Part shown: positions 45,755 through 56,849 of the stretch, one piece after another | How the letters are laid out: the number at the start of each line of letters is the position of its first letter | Position numbering within the stretch: position 1 is the stretch's first letter | Assembly (NCBI GenBank): GCA_003290165.1 | Contig: QNQO01007570.1 | Coordinates: forward strand, 40,365 to 104,364 | Reading direction: 5' to 3' | Length of the DNA: 64,000 nucleotides | From: Berberis thunbergii | Lineage: Eukaryota; Streptophyta; Magnoliopsida; Ranunculales; Berberidaceae | The notes under the pieces: model-generated | The model's input: the letters and a program-made list of their open reading frames with translations, nothing else | The model's database searches: none | Told to the model about the DNA's origin: nothing | Translations under genes and position numbers: made by a program

Positions 45755-46480
45755 TCTGTTTTGTATCACAATTTGTGGCATCACCAAACTCCTTGTAAGC
45801 TGCTCTACTCTATGCGTCAGCCCAAAAGACATTTCTTAACCCCCCTGTGTCATCCAAATCCATCAAATAGAAAAATTTTGCATTGTTACCTTGCGTCTTT
45901 TGAAAGTAGTTATGAAGTGCCGACGCATCCCCCTCACCAAGTCTCAACTGCCTTATTTTATGCAGATAGTTGTAACAATCTTTTTGGGAAAATGTCATAT
46001 TATCATTCCCACCAGCTTCAACCACACACAAAGTAAAACCCTTATTTGGCCTAATGCCCGCCCTATCATTATATTCAAGCCTCTTCTTCACATATTGGCT
46101 CATAACTCGATTTTTGTGATAATATCTCAATTTTTCAGGGCTCAAATCATGATTGTGATCATCAACTACTGTTGTCACTTTCACTGTTCCATCAGGGCGT
46201 ATACGAGCTCTAATCTTAGCCTTACAACCACATCTACCAATGGGACACAATTTTATAACACTTTCTGCTTTACTTTTTGAATTCCCAGTCCGACCACATG
46301 CAAGAATAACATATCTAGAATTTCCATCCTCATCTTTTTCAGTCGCCCTTACTCTCACTGGAAATCCCTTTTTATTACCATAATCATGATAATATGACTG
46401 AAACTCTTCAATATTGTTAAAAAATCAAAAGTATTAACCTCGAAGGGAAGACATTCTAAGTGCTTGAAAGATATCCCCAT
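45755..46480 (-). pseudogene. FAR1/FRS-type transposase N-terminal remnant
   Basis: From an ATG at 46480 the minus frame reads 'MGISFKHLECLPFEVNTF'. A 1-nt shift in a T run (about 46420) leads to 'EEFQSYYHDYGNKKGF', 'CGRTGNSKSKAES', 'GRCGCKAKIRARI', 'VVDDHNHDLSPEKLRYYHKN' and 'FFYLMDLDD'. This is the FAR1 DNA-binding domain (C2H2-type, WRKY-GCM1 fold) and the start of the MULE transposase region. A TAG (45810-45812) follows 'NVFWADA', but similarity continues past it ('SRAAYKEFGDA'). The DDE catalytic domain is missing. FAR1/FHY3 proteins are domesticated from this transposase family. Confidence 0.78.
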
Positions 46481-46989
46481 GGTGATTATTTCGTTAGGGT
46501 ACAACCCATTGTAGAAAAATTTGCTTAGTAGTCGAGCATAAATTAACTCTAATCTAAGAACACAAGTATGATCCAAAGTTGCTTTCAATGGAGAGAAAGA
46601 AAGGGAGAAAAATACCTTTGTGTTGTGTTCTTCTTGGATTGGATTGGATTGAGTACAGAAACAGATCTAGGGTTTCGTCGAAGAAGAGAGGAAAAATAAG
46701 CGACTCGTTTCTTTTTTCTTTCTCTGTCGATTTGTTTTTTTTGCTTTTTTTTTGCCCTTTTGATGCCCACGTGACTGGCACCTCGCAAGGTGCACGTGCT
46801 TGGCACCATCCAGGCTAATCTCTAGTGCTCCCTAGCATATCTCAATTCAAAGTCCATCCACATATACACCATCCACAAATTCAAAGTCTATCAATAAGCA
46901 AAACGAGTCAACTCAAGAAACAAATCTTCTTCCAATGTACAATGGAGTTGTCATGATAAATTACAAAGTTCTCGAAGTCCTTGTCCGGT

Positions 46990-47175
46990 AAATAAGAGTA
47001 ATTCTAGCTGGCCCGGGTAACCAGCCTGGGTTGACTGCCTGGGGGGCGAAATTACATTTTTGTCCCCCCCCTCTTTTAACACCTTTTTGGAGAAAGTGTT
47101 TAAGGAGGGGGGGGGGGGGGGAATGCAATTTCGCCCCCCAGGCAGTCAACCAGGCCACTTTTCCCAGGCCATTTA
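46990..47175. mobile_element. GC-rich foldback MITE, possibly related to family M
   Basis: The left 'ttgactgcctggggggcgaaatt' pairs with the reverse complement of 'aatttcgccccccaggcagtcaac'. The outer 'attctagctggcc' resembles the family M ends. Tracts of C and G lie inside each arm. Confidence 0.75.
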
Positions 47176-47953
47176 GAATTTTGGGGTAAATAAAGCAAGA
47201 AAAACCCCAAATCAAATGACTTTAACTTTCTCTTCTAGTTTTTGTGTTACTTTTTACACTATTTAAATAGTAGTTAGTAGACCAATGGAGAGACTAGTCT
47301 TATCTTCCCTTCCCTTAAACACCACATGACAACACATAATCCTACCATCACCACCAATTTCTACTCATATTCTTCTAGTAACCATAACAATCTTATTTCA
47401 AAATTTCGACCAATAAAGTGTTGTCATTATTAAATTTCAATGCAAGCATAAAATTGAGTCAAATGTGACTATTGATTGTGATCCACCTAGAAAATGAAAT
47501 AAACTCGCTAAACTAATCAGGGAGAAACTGACATTCGACTTCATTAACAACATACCTTGAATTTGAATAGTGTTTTGATTAACATTCCTTGTCGATGCGT
47601 TAAGGGAGATCTCCATGTCGTTTCTACTTGTTTGACAAGTCTTCTTCTTCAATTTCAGATCCTTGTTCGTCTCATAGATCTTGTTCATGAGTTGTGAACA
47701 TAAATAATTGTCGATGCTTATAGAAATGACTTCCGTACAAATTTTAAATCCGGGGAAAATGGGGTAAGTAAATTTTTTTCGAACAACTTTATATAACTAG
47801 TTTTCTAATTTCAGTTATTAATTTTTTTTTCTCATACTAAAGTAGTTCAATTTATCGGGAATGGGATTTGATGATGATGATACTAAAGTAGTTCAATTAC
47901 GCTAGCCATGAATGCATATCAAGTGATACCTGATTTCTCTACCAACTTTACTG
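47176..47953. other. Spacer upstream of a MuDR-type transposase
   Basis: No gene recognised. It may include the unrecognised 5' end of the next element. Confidence 0.4.
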
Positions 47954-49691
47954 ATGTTGAAAATGCAAGTGAACCCATTGGTGTCTAGTAGATGGGGAAG
48001 TGTAATCAAAGAGGTTGGTCAGAGATTTCCAACAGTGGCTGATTTGCGGGTTGCAATAGAAAAGTATGCACTAGCTCGCAAATTCAAATACTCATTTGAG
48101 AAGAATAATGATTCATATGTAAGGGCAAAGTGTGGGGTGGAAGGTTGCACATGGAAGTTGATGGCATCTAAAGTAAAGAACACTTTAGAGTTCAATTTGA
48201 TCCACAACATGTGCACGTTGGCGGCCAATGAATTTGTTTTAAATTTAGGGTTTCGAAAAAACAAGCTTGAAGAAAGAATACGACAGATTCCAAGCTATGC
48301 ACCCAAGCAAATCGTCAAAGACTTCAAAATTGATTTTGGTGTGAACTATCAATACAAGCAAGCTTGGCGCAGGAAGAAATTGGCTGTAGAATGCCTTCAT
48401 GGTTCTACTATTGACTCTTATAGGCATTTCTTATGTCAGAAGATCTGAGATAATAATCCTGGCAGTGTGGCATTCGTGACAGTTAAGGAAGATCGATTTT
48501 ATCAGTGTTTGATTGCATTTCGAGCTTCTCTTGAATGGTTTTTTAATGGATGTCGACCAATTTTATTTATTGATGGGACTTTCATGAAGGCAAAGTTTAA
48601 GGGGACGCTTCTTGTTGCACAAGCATGCGATGCAGATAATGACATGTATCTAATTGTTTTTGCTATTGTAGCAAGGGAGACATTCAATGATTGGAGTTGG
48701 TTTCTCCAAAACCTCAAGGATGCATTAAATTCAAAATATGAGATTATTATTACTTCAGATAGACATCCAAATATCATACGTGCGGTGAAGGATGTATTTG
48801 GTAACTCGTTGCATGCTTATTGTTTCAAGCATTTGGAGCAAAATGTTTTAGATCATGTACATGGGACATACTTGAGTTCCGTCTCAAAAGATAGTTTAAA
48901 GACTGCATTGTGGAAGGTTGCACGTGCTCGATTGCACCCAGATTATGTGGAAGCAATGGAAACTATTAAAAACATCTCACCTGAAAACACAAAGTATCTA
49001 GAGGATAGTCATCCTGAGCATTGGGCCGTGACAAAATTTCCATGTAAACGTTGGGATCAAATGACATCAAATATGGCTGAGACGTTTAATAATTGGATCT
49101 TGGAAGCAAGGGAATTCCCAATATATGCACTGATTGACAACATCAGGATCATGTTGATGACTTTGATTAGCAAACGTCAAACAGAGCAATGGAAGTGCGC
49201 AGTTGGTCCTCGCATTGATCATGAGTTGAAGGTTAAATCAACGTTCAAGTAGTTTGACATTTTATCAAGCATCAGCTAGTGAGTATGAGGTTTGTGGTGG
49301 GAAAATTAGCTCTTGGGTTAATCTACCAGAAAGATCTTGTAGTTGCATGGATTGGTGACACAGTGGTTTGCCTTGCATCCATGCATGTGTTGTAATGAAA
49401 ATGCTAGAAATGGATCCATATGAGTATGTGGATGATTGTTATAAAAAGAGAACACAATAGCGGATTTATGGATATTCCATCTTACTAATAGAAACATGGG
49501 ATAGGCGGTCAACTGTGGATAAAGCTCCAATGGATGAGGTATTAGTAATTCAACCTTCGGCAACTCGTGCAAGACATGGACTTCCAAAGAAGAAACGCAT
49601 TGAATCACAACAAGTACCAAAGAGAGTCGTGCATTGCCATAGATGTGGCCAAGAATGCCAGTATCGAAATACTTGTACTCGAGCTATTTGA
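47954..49691 (+). pseudogene. MuDR-type (MURA) transposase pseudogene
   Basis: Nearly full length. An N-terminal MuDR zinc/WRKY-like domain carries 'FPTVADLRVAIEKYALAR' and 'CGVEGCTWKLMASKV'. The MULE DDE domain in the 261-codon frame 48467-49252 has 'PILFIDGTFMKAKFKG' (first Asp), 'IITSDRHPNIIRAVKDVF' (second Asp) and 'HAYCFKHLEQNV', with 'SNMAETFNNW' further on. Beyond a TAG at 49250 and a frame change come a SWIM finger (CSCMDW, stop, HSGLPCIHACVVM) and a decayed zinc knuckle (CHRCGQECQYRNTC), ending at TGA 49689. Breaks: TGA at 48446, TAG at 49250 plus a shift, TGA in the SWIM finger, and TAG near 49458. MURA cuts and joins Mutator ends. This copy cannot make an active enzyme. No TIRs were found around it. 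Confidence 0.9.
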
Positions 49692-51649
49692 TTTTATTTA
49701 GTGGTATGTTTTCGAGTTCTTTAATTGGGAGTTTGAGCAATTATTTTATGATATTTGTCAGCTTCAAATGGCTACATTAATATTTTCATGCACTTTCTCA
49801 TTCTTTAATTGGCCATTTGAGCAATTATTAGTTGTGTTCATTTCAAATGGTAAAGGTCTACATAAGTAATCTTGGGATGTTTTTTCTTCACTTGCTCTGA
49901 CATAAAAAAGGAAAGGGAGAAAATGTTACCAGATGATCAATATTTTGTGTCTTAGACTCATTAGAAACTAAATGATTAACATAAAGCTTTCCCATGACAA
50001 ATATCGTTAATTATTAAATCTTGCACATATAGAAAGCAAAGCTAAGAGAGATCGTTCAACTATTTGTGATCAAAACGAGAATTACACTCACAAGCTACTG
50101 TCCTATTAGGAAGGCTGTTGCAATTCACATCACATCTCAATTCTTTTCCCCTTAAATTGACATGACTTGGCCTTGGGACTACAACAAGTGAAAGTGAACT
50201 TCAATTGACATGACTTGGTCTTGGGAGTACAACAATTGAAAGTGGAAAGTGAACTTTTTTTTTAATAAGACATGTATAATCTGAGAAAACGGCAGGAAAT
50301 TTGGTTCTCAACTTCTCACCATGTTTCACCAACACCCTTTCTGATACCCTCGACCCCTCCCCAAATAGAAAATTTCTCCACCTAGGATCCACACACTATG
50401 GCCACTATCATTTCTTTTAGAAGAATACCATAACACCATTTGTATTTTGAATTATTTTTTTTGATCTTAACACCCATCGCACAAACTTTGAACTTGATTC
50501 TTGTAACTCCACTTTATGTCCACCCAACCAGCACAGAAGTTGTGCAATGGAACTTGCTAGGCAATTTGTTCACTCCTCAGAGTCTGTCTTTGAAAATTCT
50601 TCATGGTTTAGGTATGTCTTAGACCAGAAGTGGATGTTGCACTAGAGTCTTCCCTTTGTTTTCAGCCTTTAATTCATCAAATAAGACTGTTCCAAGTGCA
50701 CATTCAACACTATTGAAATTGCAATAATAAACCATGGAGTTATGGGTTTGGAGGAAGAAGATGAAATAATCACAATTTATCTACGCGAAGATTCGTTGTA
50801 AAATATTAAATAGATTTGTAGTGTCAAATGTCTTGAGATTTACACTATTTTTAGGGATTAAAAAGGTTTAAATTGTCATATTTTTGTGGCTATAATAAAT
50901 TGAGCCTTAATGGTCATAGGATTGAAACATTAGCCATTTCATTATAACTATGATACATTTTTTGGTCTATTTTTTGAAAATTAGGCCTTCAAAGTCATTT
51001 CCTTTTATTTATAATAACACTAAATAAAATTGAAGAATTGAAATGTCCATGATAGTGTCAAATCATGTTCTCCTTGACCTTGACTTGCACAAGAAACACA
51101 TGTCAGCCAAAGACCACCGCTATGACAGCCGAGACACTCCGATACTTAAATCAGACAAGGTTTGAGAAATGTGTAATATTGTAAATCGAATTCGGTAGTG
51201 TACCTTTGTTCCTCAATTTTGTGCCCTATTTATTTATCATGCGAGAGTCCTTATTCAGCTATGCCTTTGGTGGCGTAGTTTAGGAAAATATATCTTGTTA
51301 GAGATCATTTCCTTGTTGAGAGTCATGCATGAGAGTTTTCTTATACGACTTGTGCCCCGATATCTATTGGGGATTTTTTCATTGTGGAGTGTTGTACATG
51401 CATGACTTATATTCTAGTATTTACTTCCTAGTAGAAGTCAATGTATTGTTGGTCTGTCTGTCTTAGGTAAAACTCCTAGATACTTGCCTTATTAGATCTT
51501 ATGGATATTGGTCTTGATCATACAACGTATGGGTTTAGTAGGGCACCGCTAATTAGGTCCAATCTCCTGGACCCTTCCTCAATGGGCTTGTGTTATTTGG
51601 GCTTTGCCAAATTAGTCGTTCAACTAGGCCCGCTTTATTCTATTGACGA
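49692..51649. other. Spacer without recognisable genes
   Basis: AT-rich non-coding sequence. Two near copies of 'acttcaattgacatgacttgg' motifs occur near 50155-50215. An LTR-like style ('attgtaaatcgaattcgg', 'ttgtgttatttgggctttg') appears at 51170-51640, but no repeat pair was found. Confidence 0.45.
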
Positions 51650-52032
51650 TAGGGTTGAACAAAAAAAATAGACCAAACCGATTAAACTGATCAAAACCTT
51701 TAAATTCGGTTCGGATCTGTTTCGATTTTAAAAAAATTCAAAACCGAAGTGGTTGGTTCGGTTTTCGATTTCTATGTGATTTTAACTGACCAAACCGAGC
51801 CGAATATATATAATAAATAATATATATTTTATATAATAATTATATAATATGTTTAAAATAGTCGGTCGATTCGTTTTTTTTTCGGTTTTGGTTCGAATTT
51901 AGTCGGTTCGGTTCGGTTACGGTTTGTATAAATTAGAATCGGTTCGGTTTCAGATCGATTTTGTTAATGGTCGGTTCGATTTTGGTTTGAAATATTTAAA
52001 ACCGACCAAAGTCGGTTCGGTTTTCAAACCTA
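51650..52032. mobile_element. hAT-type MITE
   Basis: 383 bp. Ends are TAGGGTTGAACAAA and ...TTTTCAAACCTA, with a perfect 8-bp target duplication ATTGACGA (51642-51649 and 52033-52040). Internal 'cggttcggtttcg' type repeats match the larger element at 24993-26426, which supports placing that one in hAT too. Confidence 0.9.
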
Positions 52033-52040
52033 ATTGACGA

Positions 52041-53063
52041 GATCATCATGACACGTATACGATAAAGATGCCTGGACGGTTTGGTTTTGGTGTATCATGA
52101 GTCCAAAAGCTCTTATTTTCTAAATAATATATACAATATTTATGAGATTATTATTTTTATAATCAATATTATAATCATAGTGGTGTTTTACTATTCATTG
52201 CTGATTGGGACAAAGTCAAATCAAAATGATTAGAGATAAAGATGGTTAAGATTGAAAGTTGAAAAATGTATTGAATTTGAGGGTTGAGATTCATTTTCTA
52301 TGATAGTATATTTGTAAATATAAAACATGTAGAATGGCAAAAATAAAGAAAATTTTTGAAAAAAGTTGGTGGAATGTACATGTGGCGGAGAGAAAAATAA
52401 TGTGTCTTCCTTTTAGCAAAATGAAACTTATCTAAATCGTTGTCAGATTTTGGTAAACTTAATATCGTTGAAATACATTTTTGAAAATCTTTCCAACAAA
52501 ATCAATGATTAATACAAGCGCTAAATTTTAAAAAACTATATATTTTATAATTAAAAAAACATATAATATATTTCACGTTTTTAATATTTTTCAAAGCAAT
52601 GAAACCAACCGATTATACCCAAAAAAAATGATTTGGGCATCTTAATGCACATTTTAACAAAAACCCTAAACTTTATCTTTTGGTGAATTCAAAGATTTGG
52701 GGAGGATTGATTCAAATTTGACTGAGTCCAACCCTAAATGTTATAATATATATTTTTACCTTAAATATGCTTACAGTTCAATACTAATTGAGAGCGAAAA
52801 TAGGGAAAGTGACGGAGGTGTTTAGTAAAAAATATTTAACAAAAATAAATTTATGTGGAGTGCCAACGGCACGGGGCATACTCTAATACTTATACAATTC
52901 AGATTACTATTTAATTAGATTTATCCAAATTCATATCTGATCGGTTAGAGCTTTGAAATCTGAATCCAAAAATGTGATTTTTTTTATTATTATTTTTTTT
53001 AAAATTTGGATTACATGGATTTTCGGATAAACACTGAAGGAATTGAGCAAACATCAACCCAAA

Positions 53064-53107
<44 letters not shown>

Positions 53108-53204
53108 ACCCACAAGATATATCTGTACCGTATGTCAGTTACATGTCGACGTAACTGTTGAAATTGAAGTTCTATTTAAATGATTTATCTAACCATAAAA
53201 GTAA
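52041..53204. other. AT-rich spacer with a (TA)n microsatellite
   Basis: No genes recognised. (TA)n lies at about 53067-53105. Confidence 0.5.
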
Positions 53205-53319
53205 GGCAACGACTACTCGACACCAACAAAAGCATTGTCTCACACCACCATGTATTTTTTTCTACTAACCCACACCACCCAAAAAACTGTTTTTGAAAAA
53301 AACAGTAACTTAAAAATAG

Positions 53320-53998
53320 GGTAATTTCGACTAATTTAAACCCTCAATTGAGACTGATTCTCAAGCTCATCAAATAGGAGAATTTTAGTACTCTGAGTTA
53401 TCTAATAAACACAGCTTGATTCACTTGAAAATGTTTTGAAATTAGCAAGTTATGTCATTTTACTAAAGTCGCGCAAATCTGTCTCGCAATGAAAATGGGA
53501 TAGTGTTCCTGACTTTCGGATAACTTATATGCTTGACTAAGACAGATTCTCAACCTTGTCAAAACATGAAAATTGTATTAATTTGAGTTATCTAATAAAC
53601 ACAACTTGAATCACTTGAAAATGTTTTGAAATGAGCAATTCATGGTCATTTTACTAAAGTCGCGCAAATCTGTCTTATAATTAAAACGGGAGAGTGCCTG
53701 AGTTTTGACCAAATTATATAGTCGATCAAGACTCATTCTCAAGCTCATCAAACACAAAATTTGTAGTACTCTGAGATATCTAATAAACACAACTTGAATC
53801 ACTTAAAAATATTTTGAATTGAGCAAGTTATGGTCATTTTACTAAAGTCGCGCAAATATTTCTTGCAATGAAAACGGAATAGTGTCTTTGACTTTCGGCC
53901 AACTTATATACTCGATCGAGACCAATTTTCAAACTGATCAAAACATAAAAAAATTTGTAGTACTATGAGTTATCTAATAAACACAATTTGAATCACTT
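53320..53998. repeat. Tandem 185-190-bp repeats of MULE-B
   Basis: Between three and four units in the same order of landmarks as in MULE-A ('gactttcgg', 'gagttatctaataaacaca', 'cttgaatcacttgaaaatg', 'cattttactaaagtcgcgc'). The last unit is split by the SINE insertion. Confidence 0.85.
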
Positions 53999-54390
53999 TT
54001 TTTTTTTAAATATCCCTTAACCCCTCCCACCTCGATGCTGTTGGTTGGGTTCGACCCTATGACATAGTGACACTACAAGAAACTGGCAACTTAGCGACAG
54101 TGACCCAAGGCATTTTGCAACGGTTATGACCGTTGCCAAATAAAACAGCGACGGTTACAAAACCGCCGCTAATAAAGGCGTCACTAGGTCATTCAGTGAC
54201 GGTTTTAAGCAACCTCTGGCATAACCGTCGCTAAATACTATATAGCGACGGTTTAATGTAACAAGGTTTATAACCGTCACTAAATACAGTATAACGACGG
54301 TTATAAACCGTCGGCAAAATTCGATGAACAATCCAACTTTTTGCCTTTTAGTGACGATTTGCAACCACCGCTAAATTCCCTTTGACAATT

Positions 54391-55270
54391 CAAATTTTTT
54401 TACCATAGAAAAAACACATTTTTCAACCTGTAGTGTTTTCTTTTTATTGGGTTGCAAATAATTTATCCAACGTATGCACTACAACTTTTAAACTCAAATA
54501 AAAAATCAAATATAAACAACGACACTAAACTAAACTCATATGATACCATCATCATACATTAAGAGGAACTTTAATTTATTTCAAAATCAATATTATACAT
54601 GGTCCATAAGAAAAATACAAATTAAAATTGTTACAAATTGTCAATGCTTACATCTAACAACCAAAACCAAAGTTGTACAATGATTGTCTCAGGGTCGTTG
54701 TCTACAGGGCCTCACCGACCTTGAGCTCATCAGTAAGCTGTTGGCTAAGATTAAACTATCTAAGTTTAGTCTTAAGATTGCTCATCAGAAAGGTTTGGAA
54801 TGGAATGCCCTTGAAGTCTAACAATTTACAAACAATTGTATGTCAAGTGGCAGCCAAAAAACTGTTAAAGCAAAAAACAAGAAATAAATAACTGATCTAA
54901 ACAGAACACCAATTCCAAGAAACTCAAGGCATGGACAGAATCAAATTTTCTTAGTCAATACCATTCATTGTCATCTCCTTCACTGATCAATGGAAATAAA
55001 AGAAATTGCATAGTTGAAAACATTTCAAATGAAAAGGACAAACTAAAATGACTTACTTTGCCAAATTGGATCAATTGACAGTTGAAGACGGGATAGCAAA
55101 TCCTAGGACAGGATGGCAAATCTATACCTGCTGATGTCTCTGCCATATCAACAAAAAGTAAAGAAACAGTGACGCTTTGAGTCAGTCTTTAGGCAAAATC
55201 CTGTTGTAAACTAGATGTATGCTAATTTGAACGCTATAGGACGTATGGACTGAATATGCAAAAATCATGT
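54391..55270. other. Interior of the Pack-CACTA element, unidentified
   Basis: Short open stretches exist on both strands (54673-54891 +, 54955-55146 -). On the minus strand, 'ctgcag|gtatagatttgcc' near 55130 could be another captured exon ending at 'ggcaaag|taagt' near 55055, but I do not recognise the product. Confidence 0.3.
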
Positions 55271-55329
55271 TGTAAACTAGATCTTGTATTATCATTTTTT
55301 TTTTGTCTTTCTTATTCCTTGTTTACTAG

Positions 55330-55498
55330 CAAAATCCTCGTAGCTTTCAGAAGGTTCACCAAGCTTTTCAACAACAATCTGCTTCTGCTTCTCCTCAATC
55401 TTAAACACTATAAAACGGTAAGTTCTCTTTGCCTTCATTTCCAAAAACTTTAGTTCGCATTCATCATGCACAACCATTCCCGACACTGCGTTTGCCTA
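55330..55498 (-). pseudogene. Captured exon of an actin-depolymerizing factor (ADF/cofilin) gene
   Basis: After an acceptor (minus 'catttatag') the frame reads '[17 protein letters not shown]', then '[17 protein letters not shown]' and '[15 protein letters not shown]', and stops at a donor (gtaaac). This is exon 2 of a plant ADF gene: the N-terminal third of the ADF-homology domain, which severs and depolymerises actin filaments. Keeping both splice signals shows genomic capture. The last exon, with the actin-binding long helix, is absent, so it is not functional. Confidence 0.85.
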
Positions 55499-55509
55499 TA
55501 AATGTGATC

Positions 55510-56720
55510 AGATTCAATAGAACGTCAATAAATGGTATATAATTAAGCCTAGAAAAAACATAAGGCTTTTCTGATCTCAAAACACATTCAAAACGAATTC
55601 TCTTATAATGATTCACATCACATTGTAAATCCAAATACAGTAGAAACTCAATTTGTCAACACTCAGAAAAAATTACATTCATCAAACTAATATAGATCTA
55701 CTATCAAGAGAAAAGTGCGTCAAAAAGTTAAATACGGCCTGCTGAGGTTGTGAAAACCTAAAAAACTAGCAAGACTCACAAAACCCACTAAAACCATTGA
55801 ACACTATAATACCTTTTCCACATCAAATCCAACAAAACTTGGTTCAAAGAGACTTATAAGTAAAATCCAAAAAATCATTGCATCAGAAGATAATCAGTGA
55901 GACTAATGAAAATGCAATGCAACTTCATAAACCTTAGAAAATATTCTTAAAATTTTTGTATTCAATTAGATAATCCACGAATCATCCTTTCTTCAACAAA
56001 ACTCCAAAATCAACAAAAACTCAAATAACAGTCTGAGCGAATCAAAATCACAATAGTGAAACAAAATGAATCTGCTAAGAAAACACAATCAATCTCTTTG
56101 AACGAATCACATCAACCGTGAATCTTCAAAACTCAGACTCACATTCATCCAAAATTAGGACAGAAATAGCAAGTTGTTTAGCTAATGAAAAAAGCTGACT
56201 AAACAAACACAACCTTCATCAAACCATTCAACCAAATCAAAACCAAATTACTTAGTTGTAGGATAACTCATCGAAGTATTTTCAATTCTGACCTAAACAA
56301 ATCATAAATCAATTCCAATTTCGCTGATACTTAAACCATAATTTGAACAAGAGAGATAAAATTGTATTAATCACATCAAATTTGTCGAAATCTTTTCAGT
56401 TCACACCTAAACCAATCCATTCTGTACAAATTTCATCACAACTCATAAAACATTCGAATTCAAATATGCAAAATCATTATAAATAAACAACCCGTAAAGC
56501 AAGAAATTAACCCTAATCAATCAACCGAGGTTGAAACCGCGACAATTGAATTCATACTAAACTAATACCATAAATATATCAGAATCAATTTTGTGAGGAA
56601 AAACAACAGTTCATCTCAAACAGGTTTGACTCTGAAAAAAAACTTTTTTAGAAAAAAAACACGTAACCCCTCTTAAATTAAGTGAATCAGAAACCCTAGA
56701 GATTGATGATTAACAATAAT
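55510..56720. other. Interior of the Pack-CACTA element, intron-like
   Basis: A-rich, T-poor on the plus strand over more than a kilobase, as expected for the reverse of plant intron sequence. No exon recognised. Confidence 0.4.
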
Positions 56721-56757
56721 CCCTCAAACAAAAAAAGGGAGAGAAGACTAGCACATA

Positions 56758-56849
56758 CATAGGTTTTGAGGAGATCGATATCATCTTCATCGAGTGGAAA
56801 AGGGTTCTTCTCATTGATGATATCGATATCTTTAGGTTCAGGTGCCATG
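56758..56849 (-). pseudogene. Captured first exon of a 26S proteasome RPT1 ATPase subunit gene
   Basis: From the ATG (minus strand, 56849) the frame reads '[20 protein letters not shown]' and then '[10 protein letters not shown]', followed by a GT donor. This is the N-terminus of RPT1 (26S regulatory subunit 7), before the coiled coil. The AAA+ domain is absent. The upstream side (56850-57180, minus) is pyrimidine/GA-rich like a 5' UTR and promoter, so the donor gene's start region was taken up. It lies upstream of the ADF exon on the same strand. Confidence 0.8.

Larger units (their letters stand above)
43764..46822. mobile_element. Mutator-like element C with long terminal inverted repeats
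   Basis: The left end (about 43764-43870) and the reversed right end (46822 to about 46700) share more than 90 bp: 'gagattagcctggatggtgc', 'caagca.gtgcac', 'gtgccagtcacgtgggcatc', 'aaaagggcaaaaaaaa' and 'atcgacagagaaagaaaaaa'. Long TIRs of this kind are typical of TIR-MULEs. A 9-bp TSD could not be confirmed because both sides are embedded in an 80-bp direct repeat (43650-43735 and 46825-46905). It carries two convergent ORF remnants: an RNase H1 N-domain-like ORF and a FAR1-like fragment. Confidence 0.78.
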
